NCBI GenBank assembly: GCA_031216755.1
Contig: JARUHG010000005.1
Location: 62,001 to 126,000, forward strand
Direction: 5' to 3'
DNA from: Lysobacter arvi
GTDB taxonomy: Bacteria > Pseudomonadota > Gammaproteobacteria > Xanthomonadales > Xanthomonadaceae
DNA: 64,000 bases
The notes beneath the pieces are model-generated. The model searched no databases and was not told the DNA's origin. It saw only the letters and a list, made by a program, of their open reading frames with translations. The first letter of the stretch is position 1. Each line of letters starts with the position of its first letter. Made by a program: the position numbers and the translations under genes. Below, in pieces: positions 44,638 through 53,412 of the stretch.

Positions 44638-47502
44638 ATGCGCCAGCCCGAGCCCGCCATCGACACCTCGCCCAGCGTCGGCGACGAGGTCCGCACCACC
44701 ACCTGCTACATGTGCGCGTGCCGTTGCGGCATCAAGGTGTGGCTGAAGGACGGGCAGATCCGCTACATCCAGGGCAATCCCGACCACCCGGTGAACCAGG
44801 GCGTGCTGTGCGCCAAGGGTTCGGCCGGCATCATGCAGCACTACTCGCCCGCACGCCTGGACAAACCCCTGCTGCGCGTCGGCGAGCGTGGTTCGGGCGA
44901 ATTCCGCGAGATCGAATGGGACCAGGCGCTGGAGATCGCGACGTCCTGGCTGAAGCCGATCCGCGAGCGCAATCCCGACGAACTGGCCTTCTTCACCGGC
45001 CGCGACCAGTCGCAGGCGCTCACCGGCTGGTGGGCGCAGCAGTTCGGCACCGTGAACTACGCCGCGCACGGCGGCTTCTGCTCGGTGAACATGGCCGCGG
45101 CGGGGCTGTACACCGTCGGCGGCAGTTTCTGGGAGTTCGGCGAACCCGACTGGGAGCACACGCAGTACCTGATGCTGTGGGGCGTGGCGGAGGATCACGA
45201 TTCCAATCCGATCAAGCTCGGGCTGGGCAAGCTCAAGGCGCGGGGCGCGAAGATCGTCGCGATCAATCCGGTGCGCTCGGGTTACGGCGCGATCGCCGAC
45301 GAGTGGATCGGCATCCGTCCCGGTACCGACGGCCTGTTCGCCTTCGCGCTGATCCACGAGCTGCTCAACGCCGACCGCATCGATCTGGATTACCTGGTGC
45401 GCTACACCAATGCGCACTGGCTGGTGGTGGACGATCCGGGCGGTGCGGAGGACGGCCTCTTCGCGCGCGATCTGGAAGGCCACCCGCTGTGCGCCGTCGA
45501 CTCGCACCGCTTCGCGCGCGCGAACGACACCGGCATCCAGCCGCGCGTCGTCGGCGAGTACACGCTGCGCGACGGCCGCCGCGCCGTGCCCGCGTTCCAT
45601 CTCGTCGCGCAGCGCTACCTGGACCCGCAGTATTCGCCCGACGCGGTGAGCGAGCGTTGCGGCATTCCGGCCGACACGATCCGCCGCATCGCGCGCGAAC
45701 TGGCCGAAGCGGCGTTCGATCGCGCCTTCACCCTGCCCGTGGCGTGGACGGACGCCTGGGGCCGCGAACACGACGCGATGCAGGGCCGTCCGGTCTCGAT
45801 GCACGCGATGCGCGGGATCAGCGCGCACAGCAACGGCTTCCATACCTGTCGCGCGCTGCACCTGCTGCAGCTGCTGTTGGGCGCGGTGGACGCGCCGGGG
45901 TCGTTCCGCTACCAGCCGCCTTTCCCGAAACCGCTGCCGCCGCCGAACCGGCCCGGCAAGGCGCGCCAGGCGAACGGCGTCCTCGACGCCGCGCCGCTCG
46001 GCTTCGTGCACGGGCCGGAGGACCTCGTCGTCGACGACGACGGCGCGCCGCGCCGCATCGACCACGCGTTCTCGTGGGCGTACCCGCTGTCCGCGCACGG
46101 GATGATGCACACCGTGATCCGCAACGCATGGGCGGGCGACCCGTATCCGATCGACACGCTCATGATGTTCATGGCGAACATGAGCTGGAATTCGTCGATG
46201 AACACCGCGCAGACCATCGCGTGGCTCACGGACAAGCGCGACGACGGCGAGTACCGCATCCCGCGCATCATCTACGCCGATGCGTACGCGTCCGAAATGG
46301 TCGCCTACGCCGACCTGGTGCTGCCGGACACGACGTACCTCGAGCGCTTCGACGCGATCAGCCTGCTGGACCGTCCGATTTCCGATGCCGACGGCGCGGC
46401 GGATGCGATCCGCCATCCGGTCCTGGATGCCGCCGAACAACGCCAAGGCCGCGACGTTCGCGGCTTCCAGTCGGTGCTGATCGACCTGGGCGCGCGGCTC
46501 GGCCTGCCGGGCCTGACGAACGAGGACGGCTCGCCGAAGTACCGCGACTACGCCGATTACATCGTCCGCCACGAACGTGCGCCGGGCGTGGGCTTGCTCG
46601 CCGGCTGGCGCGGCGCGCATGGCGACGTGGAAGCCAAAGGCCAGCCGAATCCGGACCAGCTGCAGCGCTATATCGACAACGGCGGTTTCTGGCGCAGCGA
46701 GATTCCCGAGGACGCGCGCTATTTCAAGATGGCCAACAAGGGCTATCTCGACTGGGCGCAGAAGATGGGATTCCTCGGCCACGCCGACCCGATCGTGCTG
46801 CAGCTGTATTCGGAAACGATGCAGAAATTCCGCCTCGCCGCGCAGGGCCACGGCGCGGTGCAGCCGCCGGACGGGCATCGCGAGCGCGTTGCCACGTATT
46901 TCGATCCGCTGCCGCTGTGGTACGAGCCGTTCGAAGGCGCGCAGACGCCGCGCGAGGAGTTCCCGCTCAGCGCCATCACGCAGCGGCCGATGTTCATGTA
47001 CCACGCGTGGGGCTCGCAGAACGCGTGGCTGCGGCAGATCGCCGCGCGCAACTGGCTGTACCTGCATCCCGACACCGCGGCGCGCCACGGCATCGGCGAC
47101 GAGGACTGGATCGAGGTGACCTCGCACCACGGCACGATCCGGGTGCAGGCGAAGTTCGCCGCGAACGTGCAGCCCGATACCGTCTGGACCTGGAACGCCA
47201 TCGGCAAGCGCCGCGGCGCGTGGAAGCTCGGGAAGGACGCACCGGAAGGCCGCGAGGGTTTCCTGCTCAACCACCTCATCTCCGACATCACGCCGCGCGG
47301 CGATTACGCCAACGCCGACCCGATCACCGGCCAGGCCGCGTGGTTCGACCTGCGCGTGCGCATCGCGCGGGTCGCCGCCAGCGCGGGCCGCGTGAAGGAA
47401 AGCGCGCCGCAGTTCGCGCCGCTGCGACTGGGCGAAGCGGACGAGGCACCGCTGCGCTACGGCGTACAGTTCCGCGCCCGCCGCGAGGGAAGCACGCCAT
47501 GA
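44638..47502 (+). CDS. Molybdopterin oxidoreductase, SoeA-like (sulfite dehydrogenase large subunit)
   Basis: Large catalytic subunit of a DMSO-reductase-family enzyme binding bis-MGD and one [4Fe-4S] cluster. The 954 residues hold the cluster motif Cys23-x2-Cys26-x3-Cys30-x27-Cys58 and then the molybdopterin domains; the molybdopterin dinucleotide-binding domain is at the C-terminus. There is no Tat signal, so it acts at the cytoplasmic side. The gene set (A, ferredoxin-like B, DmsC-type C) and the lack of export match SoeABC sulfite dehydrogenase better than periplasmic DMSO or thiosulfate reductases. Sulfite as the substrate is an inference; polysulfide or another oxyanion is possible. An in-frame ATG exists 17 codons upstream. 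Confidence 0.85.
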   Translation: MRQPEPAIDTSPSVGDEVRTTTCYMCACRCGIKVWLKDGQIRYIQGNPDHPVNQGVLCAKGSAGIMQHYSPARLDKPLLRVGERGSGEFREIEWDQALEIATSWLKPIRERNPDELAFFTGRDQSQALTGWWAQQFGTVNYAAHGGFCSVNMAAAGLYTVGGSFWEFGEPDWEHTQYLMLWGVAEDHDSNPIKLGLGKLKARGAKIVAINPVRSGYGAIADEWIGIRPGTDGLFAFALIHELLNADRIDLDYLVRYTNAHWLVVDDPGGAEDGLFARDLEGHPLCAVDSHRFARANDTGIQPRVVGEYTLRDGRRAVPAFHLVAQRYLDPQYSPDAVSERCGIPADTIRRIARELAEAAFDRAFTLPVAWTDAWGREHDAMQGRPVSMHAMRGISAHSNGFHTCRALHLLQLLLGAVDAPGSFRYQPPFPKPLPPPNRPGKARQANGVLDAAPLGFVHGPEDLVVDDDGAPRRIDHAFSWAYPLSAHGMMHTVIRNAWAGDPYPIDTLMMFMANMSWNSSMNTAQTIAWLTDKRDDGEYRIPRIIYADAYASEMVAYADLVLPDTTYLERFDAISLLDRPISDADGAADAIRHPVLDAAEQRQGRDVRGFQSVLIDLGARLGLPGLTNEDGSPKYRDYADYIVRHERAPGVGLLAGWRGAHGDVEAKGQPNPDQLQRYIDNGGFWRSEIPEDARYFKMANKGYLDWAQKMGFLGHADPIVLQLYSETMQKFRLAAQGHGAVQPPDGHRERVATYFDPLPLWYEPFEGAQTPREEFPLSAITQRPMFMYHAWGSQNAWLRQIAARNWLYLHPDTAARHGIGDEDWIEVTSHHGTIRVQAKFAANVQPDTVWTWNAIGKRRGAWKLGKDAPEGREGFLLNHLISDITPRGDYANADPITGQAAWFDLRVRIARVAASAGRVKESAPQFAPLRLGEADEAPLRYGVQFRARREGSTP

Positions 47503-47711
47503 AATCCGCGCGCCTGCTCGCCGGCTGGCTGTGCATCGTGCTCGGCTTCGCGGTGATGATCCTGATCAGCTTCGGCGTGTTCGATCCGGTGGCGCCGGCG
47601 GCGACGCAACGTTCGATCCTCCCCGTCCTGATGGGCATGCTGCCGAGCGTGAGTTTCGGCATCGCCCTGTTCGCGATCGGCGTATGGCTGATCAGTTCCC
47701 GCAAACGCTGA
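47499..47711 (+). CDS. Small membrane protein within the molybdoenzyme operon
   Basis: A 70-residue protein with two clear transmembrane segments (~8-28 and ~43-64, MLPSVSFGIALFAIGVWLI) joined by a short polar loop VFDPVAPAATQRS and ending in SSRKR. Its start overlaps the SoeA-like stop (ATGA), and it lies only 9 bases before the ferredoxin subunit gene, so it is co-translated with the enzyme. I know of no such subunit in characterised SoeABC complexes. It could be an assembly factor, a small accessory subunit, or a membrane-insertion helper. Confidence 0.75.
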   Translation: MKSARLLAGWLCIVLGFAVMILISFGVFDPVAPAATQRSILPVLMGMLPSVSFGIALFAIGVWLISSRKR

Positions 47712-47720
47712 AAGACCCGA

Positions 47721-48488
47721 ATGACCGACCTGCCACCGCCGTCGAAGAAGAAACTCGGGCTCGTCATCGACCTGGACACCTGCGTGGGCTGCCACGCCTG
47801 CGCCGTGAGCTGCAAGGAATGGAACGCCGGCGGCTTCGCCGCGCCGCTCACCGACGAGCAGCCCTACGGCAAGGAACCCGCGGGCGTGTGGTTCAACCGC
47901 GTGCACAGTTACGAGGTCGCCGCGACCGGCGGTTGCGCGTCGAGCCCGACGCCGCAGCCGGCGATGACCCTGCACTTCCCACGCTCGTGCCTGCATTGCG
48001 AGACGCCGGCCTGCGTGACGGTCTGCCCCACCGGCGCCAGCTACAAGCGCGCCGAGGACGGAATCGTGCTGGTCGACGAGGACAAGTGCATCGGCTGCAA
48101 GCTGTGTTCGTGGGCCTGTCCCTATGGCGCCCGCGAGTACAGCGAAGTCGAAGGCGTGATGAAGAAATGCACGCTGTGCATCGACCGCATCTACAACGAG
48201 AACCTCGCCGAAGCCGAACGCCAGCCGGCCTGCGTGCAGGCCTGTCCCACGCGCGCGCGCCATTTCGGCGACCTGGGCGATCCGGAGTCGAAGGTGTCGA
48301 AACTCGTCGCCGAACGCGGCGGCGTCGATCTCCTGCCGCAGCTGGGCTACCGGCCGGTGAACAAATACCTGCCGCCGCGTCCGCGTCGCACCGGCGACAC
48401 CGCGCCGGCTGCGCAGCAGGACGAAACCCTCGACACCGCCGCGCTGCCGCCGATGCTGCGCTGGCTCGACCGCGTGCTCAGCCGCTGA
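47721..48488 (+). CDS. 4Fe-4S ferredoxin-type electron transfer subunit (SoeB-like)
   Basis: Electron-transfer subunit of the molybdoenzyme. The 255 residues carry four cysteine clusters: CVGCHACAVSC near residue 22, CLHCETPACVTVC near 92, CIGCKLCSWAC near 124, and CTLCID followed later by ACVQAC (~150-175). This is the standard four [4Fe-4S] arrangement of DmsB/SoeB proteins. The C-terminus is a Pro/Arg/Thr-rich extension of about 50 residues. It would pass electrons between the SoeA-like site and the membrane subunit. Confidence 0.9.
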   Translation: MTDLPPPSKKKLGLVIDLDTCVGCHACAVSCKEWNAGGFAAPLTDEQPYGKEPAGVWFNRVHSYEVAATGGCASSPTPQPAMTLHFPRSCLHCETPACVTVCPTGASYKRAEDGIVLVDEDKCIGCKLCSWACPYGAREYSEVEGVMKKCTLCIDRIYNENLAEAERQPACVQACPTRARHFGDLGDPESKVSKLVAERGGVDLLPQLGYRPVNKYLPPRPRRTGDTAPAAQQDETLDTAALPPMLRWLDRVLSR

Positions 48489-48498
48489 GTCCCATCGC

Positions 48499-49473
48499 AT
48501 GCATCCAGCGTTTTCCGTCATCGCTTTCACCACGCTGTCCGGCGCGGGCCACGGGCTGCTGCTCTGGGCCGGCGGCCTGATCCTGCTGCCGGCCTTGCAG
48601 GGCCGCGCGCCCGCGAACGGCACGACGGTCCTGCTGTGGGGCGTGCTGCTGATGCTCGGGCTCGTGCTCACCACGGCGGGCCTGCTCAGTTCGATGCTGC
48701 ACCTGGGCAAGCCAGGGCGCGCATGGCGCGCGTTCTCGCAGTGGCGCACATCGTGGCTCTCGCGCGAAGGCGTGTTCGCGGTCGCCACGGCGCTGGTGGT
48801 GATCGCGATGCTCGCGTTGCTCGGCATCGGCATCGCCGGTGCATTGCCGCAGGCGTTGTGGAGCGCGCTTCCGGCGCTGGCGGCGATCATGGTGCTGCTG
48901 TCGCTGTGCACCATCGCCAGCACGGCGATGATCTACGCCTCGCTCAAGCCCATTCCCGCGTGGCGTCATCCGCTGGTGCTGCCCGGCTATTTCGTCTTCG
49001 CGATCCTCACCGGCTGGCTGGTGCTGATGGCGCTGGTGAACTGGGCCGCCCTTTCGGACGCCGTGCTCGGCGTGATCGTACTGGTGACCTTCGTGCTGTC
49101 GATCGTCGCCGGCGTGGTGAAGCTCGCGTACTGGCATCGCATCGACCGGCAGCCGCTCGGCGCCACGCGGGGCGACGCCGTCGGCCTGCCGGGCCGTGAG
49201 GTGGGCGTCTTCGAGCGCCCCAATACGCAGGCGAACTACATCAACAAGGAAATGGGCTACGTGCTCGCGCGCAAACACGCGCGACCGCTGCGCTTCATCG
49301 CGCTGGTGCTGTTCGCGCTGGTGCCCATGGTCGCCGCGTGGTTCGCCTGGGCGAACCCCGGGCTGGCTGGCCCCGTGTTCACGCTCGGTGCGCTGCTGGC
49401 GCTGGCCGGTACGCTCGTCGAACGCTGGCTGTTTTTCGCGCAGGCCCGGCACCTGGTCACGCTTTACTACTGA
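48499..49473 (+). CDS. DmsC-type membrane anchor subunit (SoeC-like)
   Basis: Integral membrane quinone-reactive subunit. The 324 residues form about eight hydrophobic helices; the family's signature region is SSMLHLGKPGRAWRAFSQWRTSWLSREG near residue 68, followed by more helices and a basic cytosolic loop. It starts 10 bases after the ferredoxin gene and completes the A-B-C operon. In SoeC and DmsC it passes electrons to or from the quinone pool; the direction here would be sulfite to quinone if the substrate assignment holds. Confidence 0.88.
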   Translation: MHPAFSVIAFTTLSGAGHGLLLWAGGLILLPALQGRAPANGTTVLLWGVLLMLGLVLTTAGLLSSMLHLGKPGRAWRAFSQWRTSWLSREGVFAVATALVVIAMLALLGIGIAGALPQALWSALPALAAIMVLLSLCTIASTAMIYASLKPIPAWRHPLVLPGYFVFAILTGWLVLMALVNWAALSDAVLGVIVLVTFVLSIVAGVVKLAYWHRIDRQPLGATRGDAVGLPGREVGVFERPNTQANYINKEMGYVLARKHARPLRFIALVLFALVPMVAAWFAWANPGLAGPVFTLGALLALAGTLVERWLFFAQARHLVTLYY

Positions 49474-49516
49474 AGTCCCTGAACGGAAACGGATTTTCGG
49501 ACGTCTCCCATTTGCC

Positions 49517-49530
49517 TGTAACCGTTTTCA
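49517..49530. promoter_or_regulatory. LacI/cre-like palindrome upstream of the barrel-protein gene
   Basis: The 14 bases tgtaaccgttttca match the general cre/LacI operator pattern (TGWAANCGNTNWCA) with a central CG. It sits 40 bases before the ATG of the predicted outer-membrane protein and 44 bases after the SoeC-like stop. No LacI-family gene is in the window, so the regulator is unknown and the match could be chance. Confidence 0.3.
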
Positions 49531-49569
49531 TGGGCAACATGTGATCTCCCCTGTCCCCCGTTCACGACG

Positions 49570-50229
49570 ATGCTCGGTGTGCTCGGGCTCGCCCTGCTGG
49601 GCGGTCCCTTCGTGACATTGCCGATGCCGGTCACCCCCGGCGACCCGACGCTGATGGCCATCGCGAGCGATCCGGCGCAGATGCGGCTGTACTGCTTTTC
49701 CACCCGCTGCGGCGACGAGGAATGGCAGGTCGCGATGTCGGCGCCGATGCCCGTGGAATCCGGCGACACCCGCCATCGCTCGTTGCGGCTGCCGGGCAGC
49801 CAGAGCTACGCCGCGCTGAGTGCGCCGGCCACGCCGCGCGACAGCAAGGCGTCGTACTCCAACGATTTCCGCATCGGCACGCGTTACGGCGTGCAGGTGA
49901 TGCGCGACGGACCGACGCAGATCGGCCTGACGCTCGGCGCCGGCTACCGTCTGGCGCCGCTCTACGACGACGGCATCAACCAGCCCGGCCCGGTGCTCCG
50001 CGGCGAACTCAACCTCGGCCAGAAGGTCGGCGAACGCGCCACCTGGACGCAGCGCGTGCAGTTCGAAAGCGGGCGCGGCGAGGCCTTCGTGAAGCAGTCG
50101 GTGAGCTTTGACGTGAACCTCGCGCCCAACTGGACGCTCGAAAGCGACTTTGCGATCCGCCACGACACGCAGACGGGCGGCGGCAAGGAAACGGCCGAGA
50201 GCAGCATCGAGCTCCGCCGCCGCTTCTGA
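49570..50229 (+). CDS. Predicted outer-membrane beta-barrel protein
   Basis: A 219-residue hypothetical protein. It has a short hydrophobic N-terminus (LGVLGLALLGGPFVTLP), then a polar region with two cysteines (YCFSTRC), and from about residue 90 alternating hydrophobic/polar strands such as IGTRYGVQVM, IGLTLGAGYRL and FDVNLAPNWTL. It ends in RRRF, an aromatic C-terminus typical of barrel proteins. The signal peptide is atypical and the start is uncertain. It resembles small barrel-like outer-membrane proteins of unknown function rather than a porin. It is downstream of the SoeABC-like operon but separated by ~96 bases and a possible operator. Confidence 0.6.
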   Translation: MLGVLGLALLGGPFVTLPMPVTPGDPTLMAIASDPAQMRLYCFSTRCGDEEWQVAMSAPMPVESGDTRHRSLRLPGSQSYAALSAPATPRDSKASYSNDFRIGTRYGVQVMRDGPTQIGLTLGAGYRLAPLYDDGINQPGPVLRGELNLGQKVGERATWTQRVQFESGRGEAFVKQSVSFDVNLAPNWTLESDFAIRHDTQTGGGKETAESSIELRRRF

Positions 50230-50245
50230 CCCGCGGCCGCGGCGT

Positions 50246-50599
50246 TCAACCCGCGCCGAACACGGCCAGCAGCAGCACGCCCAGCGCGATCACCGCGATC
50301 AGCGCATGCACGATCACCAGCCACGCCGGCAGCAGCCGCTCGCGCCACTTGTACGCCAGGCTCATGACGGCACCGCCGCCGGCGGCGAGCAGGAACAGCA
50401 CCACCGCGAACAGCACCGTCGATGGCACCGGCTGCGTGCACAGCGCGTAGATCGCGAGCGTCAGGCCGGAGGCGGCCACCAGGCCGTGCACCATCGCGAG
50501 CCACGCGGGTGGGTTGTGCTTGGTCGCAAAGCGGATCACCGCCATCAACAGGCCGCCCAACGCCGTGATGACGAACAGGATCGATGCGGTCTGGAGCAT
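50246..50599 (-). CDS. Hypothetical membrane protein
   Basis: A 117-residue protein with four hydrophobic segments (~5-22, ~32-53, ~60-82 and ~93-115) and short loops. It has a good ribosome-binding sequence (ggagg, seven bases before the ATG). It converges with the barrel-protein gene and starts 96 bases downstream of hemC on the same strand. The family is unknown to me; it looks like an inner-membrane protein with no visible active-site residues. Confidence 0.7.
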   Translation of the reverse strand: MLQTASILFVITALGGLLMAVIRFATKHNPPAWLAMVHGLVAASGLTLAIYALCTQPVPSTVLFAVVLFLLAAGGGAVMSLAYKWRERLLPAWLVIVHALIAVIALGVLLLAVFGAG

Positions 50600-50695
50600 G
50601 CGCGCGCCTCCTCGGAACCGTGCTCAGCCTAGGCGCGCACGGGTGAGGCGATCGTCGCCGCGATGTCGATGCGGCGTCACGGCCGGTCGCCCGGT

Positions 50696-51613
50696 CTAGT
50701 GCGAGCCGGCGATCAGCTCGGCCGCGCCCTGCGCCAGCAGCTTCGCGGCGACCTCGGTGCCCAGCGCTTCGGGGAGGTCGCCGCGGCCCTCCCCTTCGGC
50801 ACGAACGATGACGCCATCGGCGGCCGACCCCACCAGGCCCGACAGGTGCAGCCCGCCGTTCTCCAGGCGCGCGAATGCGGCCACCGGAACGTGGCAACTG
50901 CCGTGCAGCGCGCGGTTCATGGCGCGCTCGGCTTCGGCGCAGGTGCGCGTGGGCGCGTCGTCCAGGCGCGCGCACAGTTCGCGCGTGGTGAAGTCGTCGT
51001 CGCGACACTCGATCGCCACCGCGCCCTGCGCCGGCGCCGGCAACCACTGCGGCGCCTGGAGCCGGTCGCGGATGCGGTCGTCGAAACCCAGGCGTTGCAG
51101 GCCGGCGCAGGCCAGCACGATCGCGTCGTACTCGCCGGCGTCGAGCTTGGCCAGCCGCGTGTTGACGTTGCCGCGCAGGTCGGCGAGCCGCAGGTCCGGG
51201 CGCAGCGCGCGCAACTGCGCCTGCCGCCGCAGCGACGACGTGCCCACGCGCGCGCCCTGCGGCAGCGCGGCGATGTCCGCGAAGTGGTTGCTGACGAACG
51301 CGTCCGCGTAATCGGCGCGCGCCAGGATCGCCGGGAGCGTGAACCCCGGCTCCAGTTCCATCGGCACGTCCTTGAGCGAATGCACGGCGCAGTCGGCGTC
51401 GCCGCGCAGCATCGCCAGCTCCAGTTCCTTGAGGAACAGGCCTTTGCCGCCAATCGCCGCGAGCGAACGGTCGAGCACCTCGTCCCCGCGGGTGCTCATC
51501 GGCACCAGTTCCACCGCCAGGCCGGGATGCGTCGCGCGCAGACGATCGGCGACGTGCTCGCTCTGCCACAGGGCGAGCGGGCTCTTGCGAGTGGCGATGC
51601 GAAGGGTCTTCAT
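50696..51613 (-). CDS. hemC: Hydroxymethylbilane synthase (porphobilinogen deaminase)
   Basis: Joins four porphobilinogen units into hydroxymethylbilane in haem biosynthesis. The 305 residues have the dipyrromethane-cofactor cysteine Cys240 ([11 protein letters not shown]) and the N-terminal [13 protein letters not shown] opening, plus the conserved VHSLKDVPM helix near residue 78. The chosen start MKTLRIATR is standard; an in-frame extension 29 codons longer lies over a repeat. It is downstream of a LytTR regulator gene, with a repeat element in the gap. Confidence 0.95.
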   Translation of the reverse strand: MKTLRIATRKSPLALWQSEHVADRLRATHPGLAVELVPMSTRGDEVLDRSLAAIGGKGLFLKELELAMLRGDADCAVHSLKDVPMELEPGFTLPAILARADYADAFVSNHFADIAALPQGARVGTSSLRRQAQLRALRPDLRLADLRGNVNTRLAKLDAGEYDAIVLACAGLQRLGFDDRIRDRLQAPQWLPAPAQGAVAIECRDDDFTTRELCARLDDAPTRTCAEAERAMNRALHGSCHVPVAAFARLENGGLHLSGLVGSAADGVIVRAEGEGRGDLPEALGTEVAAKLLAQGAAELIAGSH

Positions 51614-51640
51614 CGCGACATTATCGCGGAAAGGCGAGGG

Positions 51641-51845
51641 GTGAGTGGGAGGAGTGAGGAGTGAGCGCAGGAGCCTCACTGCTCGTTTCCATCGACTCAC
51701 TCCTGCCCTTCACAGGGGCGAGCGTTTCCTTCGAGCCCCAACACCGAGCGGGCGAGAAGCGGGGGCGAGGAGCGGGGGCAGGAAGCGAGGCAAGCGGCGA
51801 GCCCAGCGCTCACTCACTTCTCACTTCTCTCCACTCACTCCTGCC
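51641..51845. repeat. GTGAG-rich inverted-repeat element, copy 2
   Basis: Fills most of the gap between hemC and the LytTR regulator. The left arm is rich in gtgagtggga/ggagtgag words (51641-51665) and the right arm in complementary ctcac words. The 18 bases at 51828-51845 (tctccactcactcctgcc) are the exact reverse complement of 18082-18099, so the two elements are members of one family. No gene or clear terminator is inside. Confidence 0.65.
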
Positions 51846-51847
51846 CT

Positions 51848-52585
51848 TCAGAGGTGTTTCAGCGTTTCCTTCAGCCCCGCCACGCAGCGCCGGCTGACTT
51901 CCAGCGGCGCCTTGCCGTGGCGGAGCACGGCCTGCACGTGGCCATCGGGCGCGCGACGCAGTTCGACGATCTCGTGCCGCGCGACCAGGCAATTGCGGTG
52001 GATGCGCACGAAACGCTCGCCGAACTCGTCTTCCAGCGACTTGAGCGATTCCTCGATCAGGTCCTCGCCGCGCGCGTGGTGGACGACGACGTACTTCTCC
52101 TCGGCGTGGAGATAGTGCACGTCCTCGATCGGAATCAGGCGCAGGCTGCCGCGCAGGCGCGCGCACAGATGGCTGCGCCGCTGGCCCGTGGTGCCGGCGC
52201 CGTCGTCGCCATTCTTCTCGCGGCCGGCGGCAAAGGTGCGCACGCGCTCCAGCGCGGCGGCCAGGCGTTCGGCGCGCACCGGCTTGACGAGGTAGTCGAT
52301 CGCCTCGGCCTCGAAGGCCGACAGCGCGTGGGCGTCGTAGGCGGTGCAGAACACCACGGCCGGGCGCGGATCGAACGCGGCCAGGTGACGCGCGGCTTCC
52401 AGCCCGTCGATGCCCGGCATCGCGATGTCCAGCAGCACCAGGTCCGGCCGGTGCTCGGCGCAGGCATGCAGGGCATGCTGGCCGTCGGCCGCCTCGGCGA
52501 CGACCTCTACGCCACGCTGCTCGGCCAGCAATCCACGCAGGCGCTCGCGTGCGAGCGGTTCGTCATCGGCGATCACTACCCTCAT
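51848..52585 (-). CDS. LytTR-type response regulator (AlgR-like)
   Basis: Two-component response regulator. The 245 residues have a receiver domain (~1-115) with phosphoacceptor Asp53 (LVLLDIAMPG) and acidic pocket ADDEP, and a C-terminal LytTR DNA-binding domain (~145-240, RLIPIEDVHYLHAEEKYV and RFVRIHRNCLVAR). I chose the ATG at 52585 because a good ribosome-binding site (ggaggcgccg) precedes it; an ATG four codons upstream is possible. The gene order regulator-hemC is the same as algR-hemC in Pseudomonas, but the sensor kinase gene is missing from its upstream side. Confidence 0.9.
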   Translation of the reverse strand: MRVVIADDEPLARERLRGLLAEQRGVEVVAEAADGQHALHACAEHRPDLVLLDIAMPGIDGLEAARHLAAFDPRPAVVFCTAYDAHALSAFEAEAIDYLVKPVRAERLAAALERVRTFAAGREKNGDDGAGTTGQRRSHLCARLRGSLRLIPIEDVHYLHAEEKYVVVHHARGEDLIEESLKSLEDEFGERFVRIHRNCLVARHEIVELRRAPDGHVQAVLRHGKAPLEVSRRCVAGLKETLKHL

Positions 52586-52669
52586 CGGCGCCTCCATTCC
52601 CCAGGCCGGCAGAGCCGTTCAGGGGGAGGATAGCCCCGGCCGGGGCCTGCGACCAATCGTCGGAAGCCC

Positions 52670-53377
52670 CTACCCGGCAAAGCGCCGGGAAAGCCAGTCG
52701 CCCAGGTCGCGGATCTCCTCGGCGCACACCTGATGGGCCATGGGGTACTCGTGCCATTCCGGCGCGAAGCCCATGGCCTTCATGGCTTGAGAACTGCGCA
52801 AGCCTATGGCCGCCGGGACCACCGGATCGAACTGCCCGTGCGCCATGAACAGCGGCTGCGAGGTGGCCGCTCGCTGCAGTGCAGCGGCGGCCAGCGCGGG
52901 CGCTTCGGGGAGATAGGTGGACAGTCCGGCCAGGCCCGCGAGCGGGACGCGTCGGCGCAGGCCCGCCGACAGCGTGATGGCGCCGCCCTGGGAGAACCCG
53001 ACCAGCACGATGCGCTCGGCCGGAATGCCGCGCTCGTTCTCGCGGGCGATCAGCGCTTCCACCTGCGCCACCGATTCGGCGACGCCCGCTTCATCGGCGC
53101 GATTGCGGCCCGCGTCCGCATGCAGCGCGTCGAAATCGAAATGCACGATGTCGTACCACGCACGCATGCGCATGCCGTTGTTGATCGTGACCGGTCGCAC
53201 CGGCGCGTGCGGGAACACGAACCGCAGCGCCGGCCAGTCGCGGCGCGCCAGTTCGGGGACGATCGGCGCGAAATCGTGTCCGTCGGCGCCCAGGCCGTGC
53301 AGCCACAGGACCGTCCACGTCGGCGACGGTCCGGTTTCGAATTCGACGGTTTCCAGCAAGGGGGCGGTGGCGTTCAT
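52670..53377 (-). CDS. Carboxylesterase / phospholipase (alpha/beta hydrolase)
   Basis: Small cytosolic esterase of the carboxylesterase-2/acyl-protein-thioesterase type. The 235 residues have the catalytic triad Ser129 (VLVGFSQGGA), Asp184 (HGQFDPVVP) and His215 (YPMAHQVC), and the opening LWLHGLGADGHDF for the oxyanion hole. There is no signal peptide. The substrate, a short acyl ester or lysophospholipid, is not known. It lies 84 bases upstream of the LytTR gene on the same strand. Confidence 0.9.
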   Translation of the reverse strand: MNATAPLLETVEFETGPSPTWTVLWLHGLGADGHDFAPIVPELARRDWPALRFVFPHAPVRPVTINNGMRMRAWYDIVHFDFDALHADAGRNRADEAGVAESVAQVEALIARENERGIPAERIVLVGFSQGGAITLSAGLRRRVPLAGLAGLSTYLPEAPALAAAALQRAATSQPLFMAHGQFDPVVPAAIGLRSSQAMKAMGFAPEWHEYPMAHQVCAEEIRDLGDWLSRRFAG

Positions 53378-53412
53378 TCCGGCATTGTCGCCGCTGCGTC
53401 CCGGCAGGCCAA

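Noticed and set aside
44464-47274. A 936-codon minus-strand open frame opposite the molybdoenzyme gene
   Set aside because: The plus strand shows cysteine motifs and normal operon spacing; the minus frame is an Arg/Val-rich shadow.
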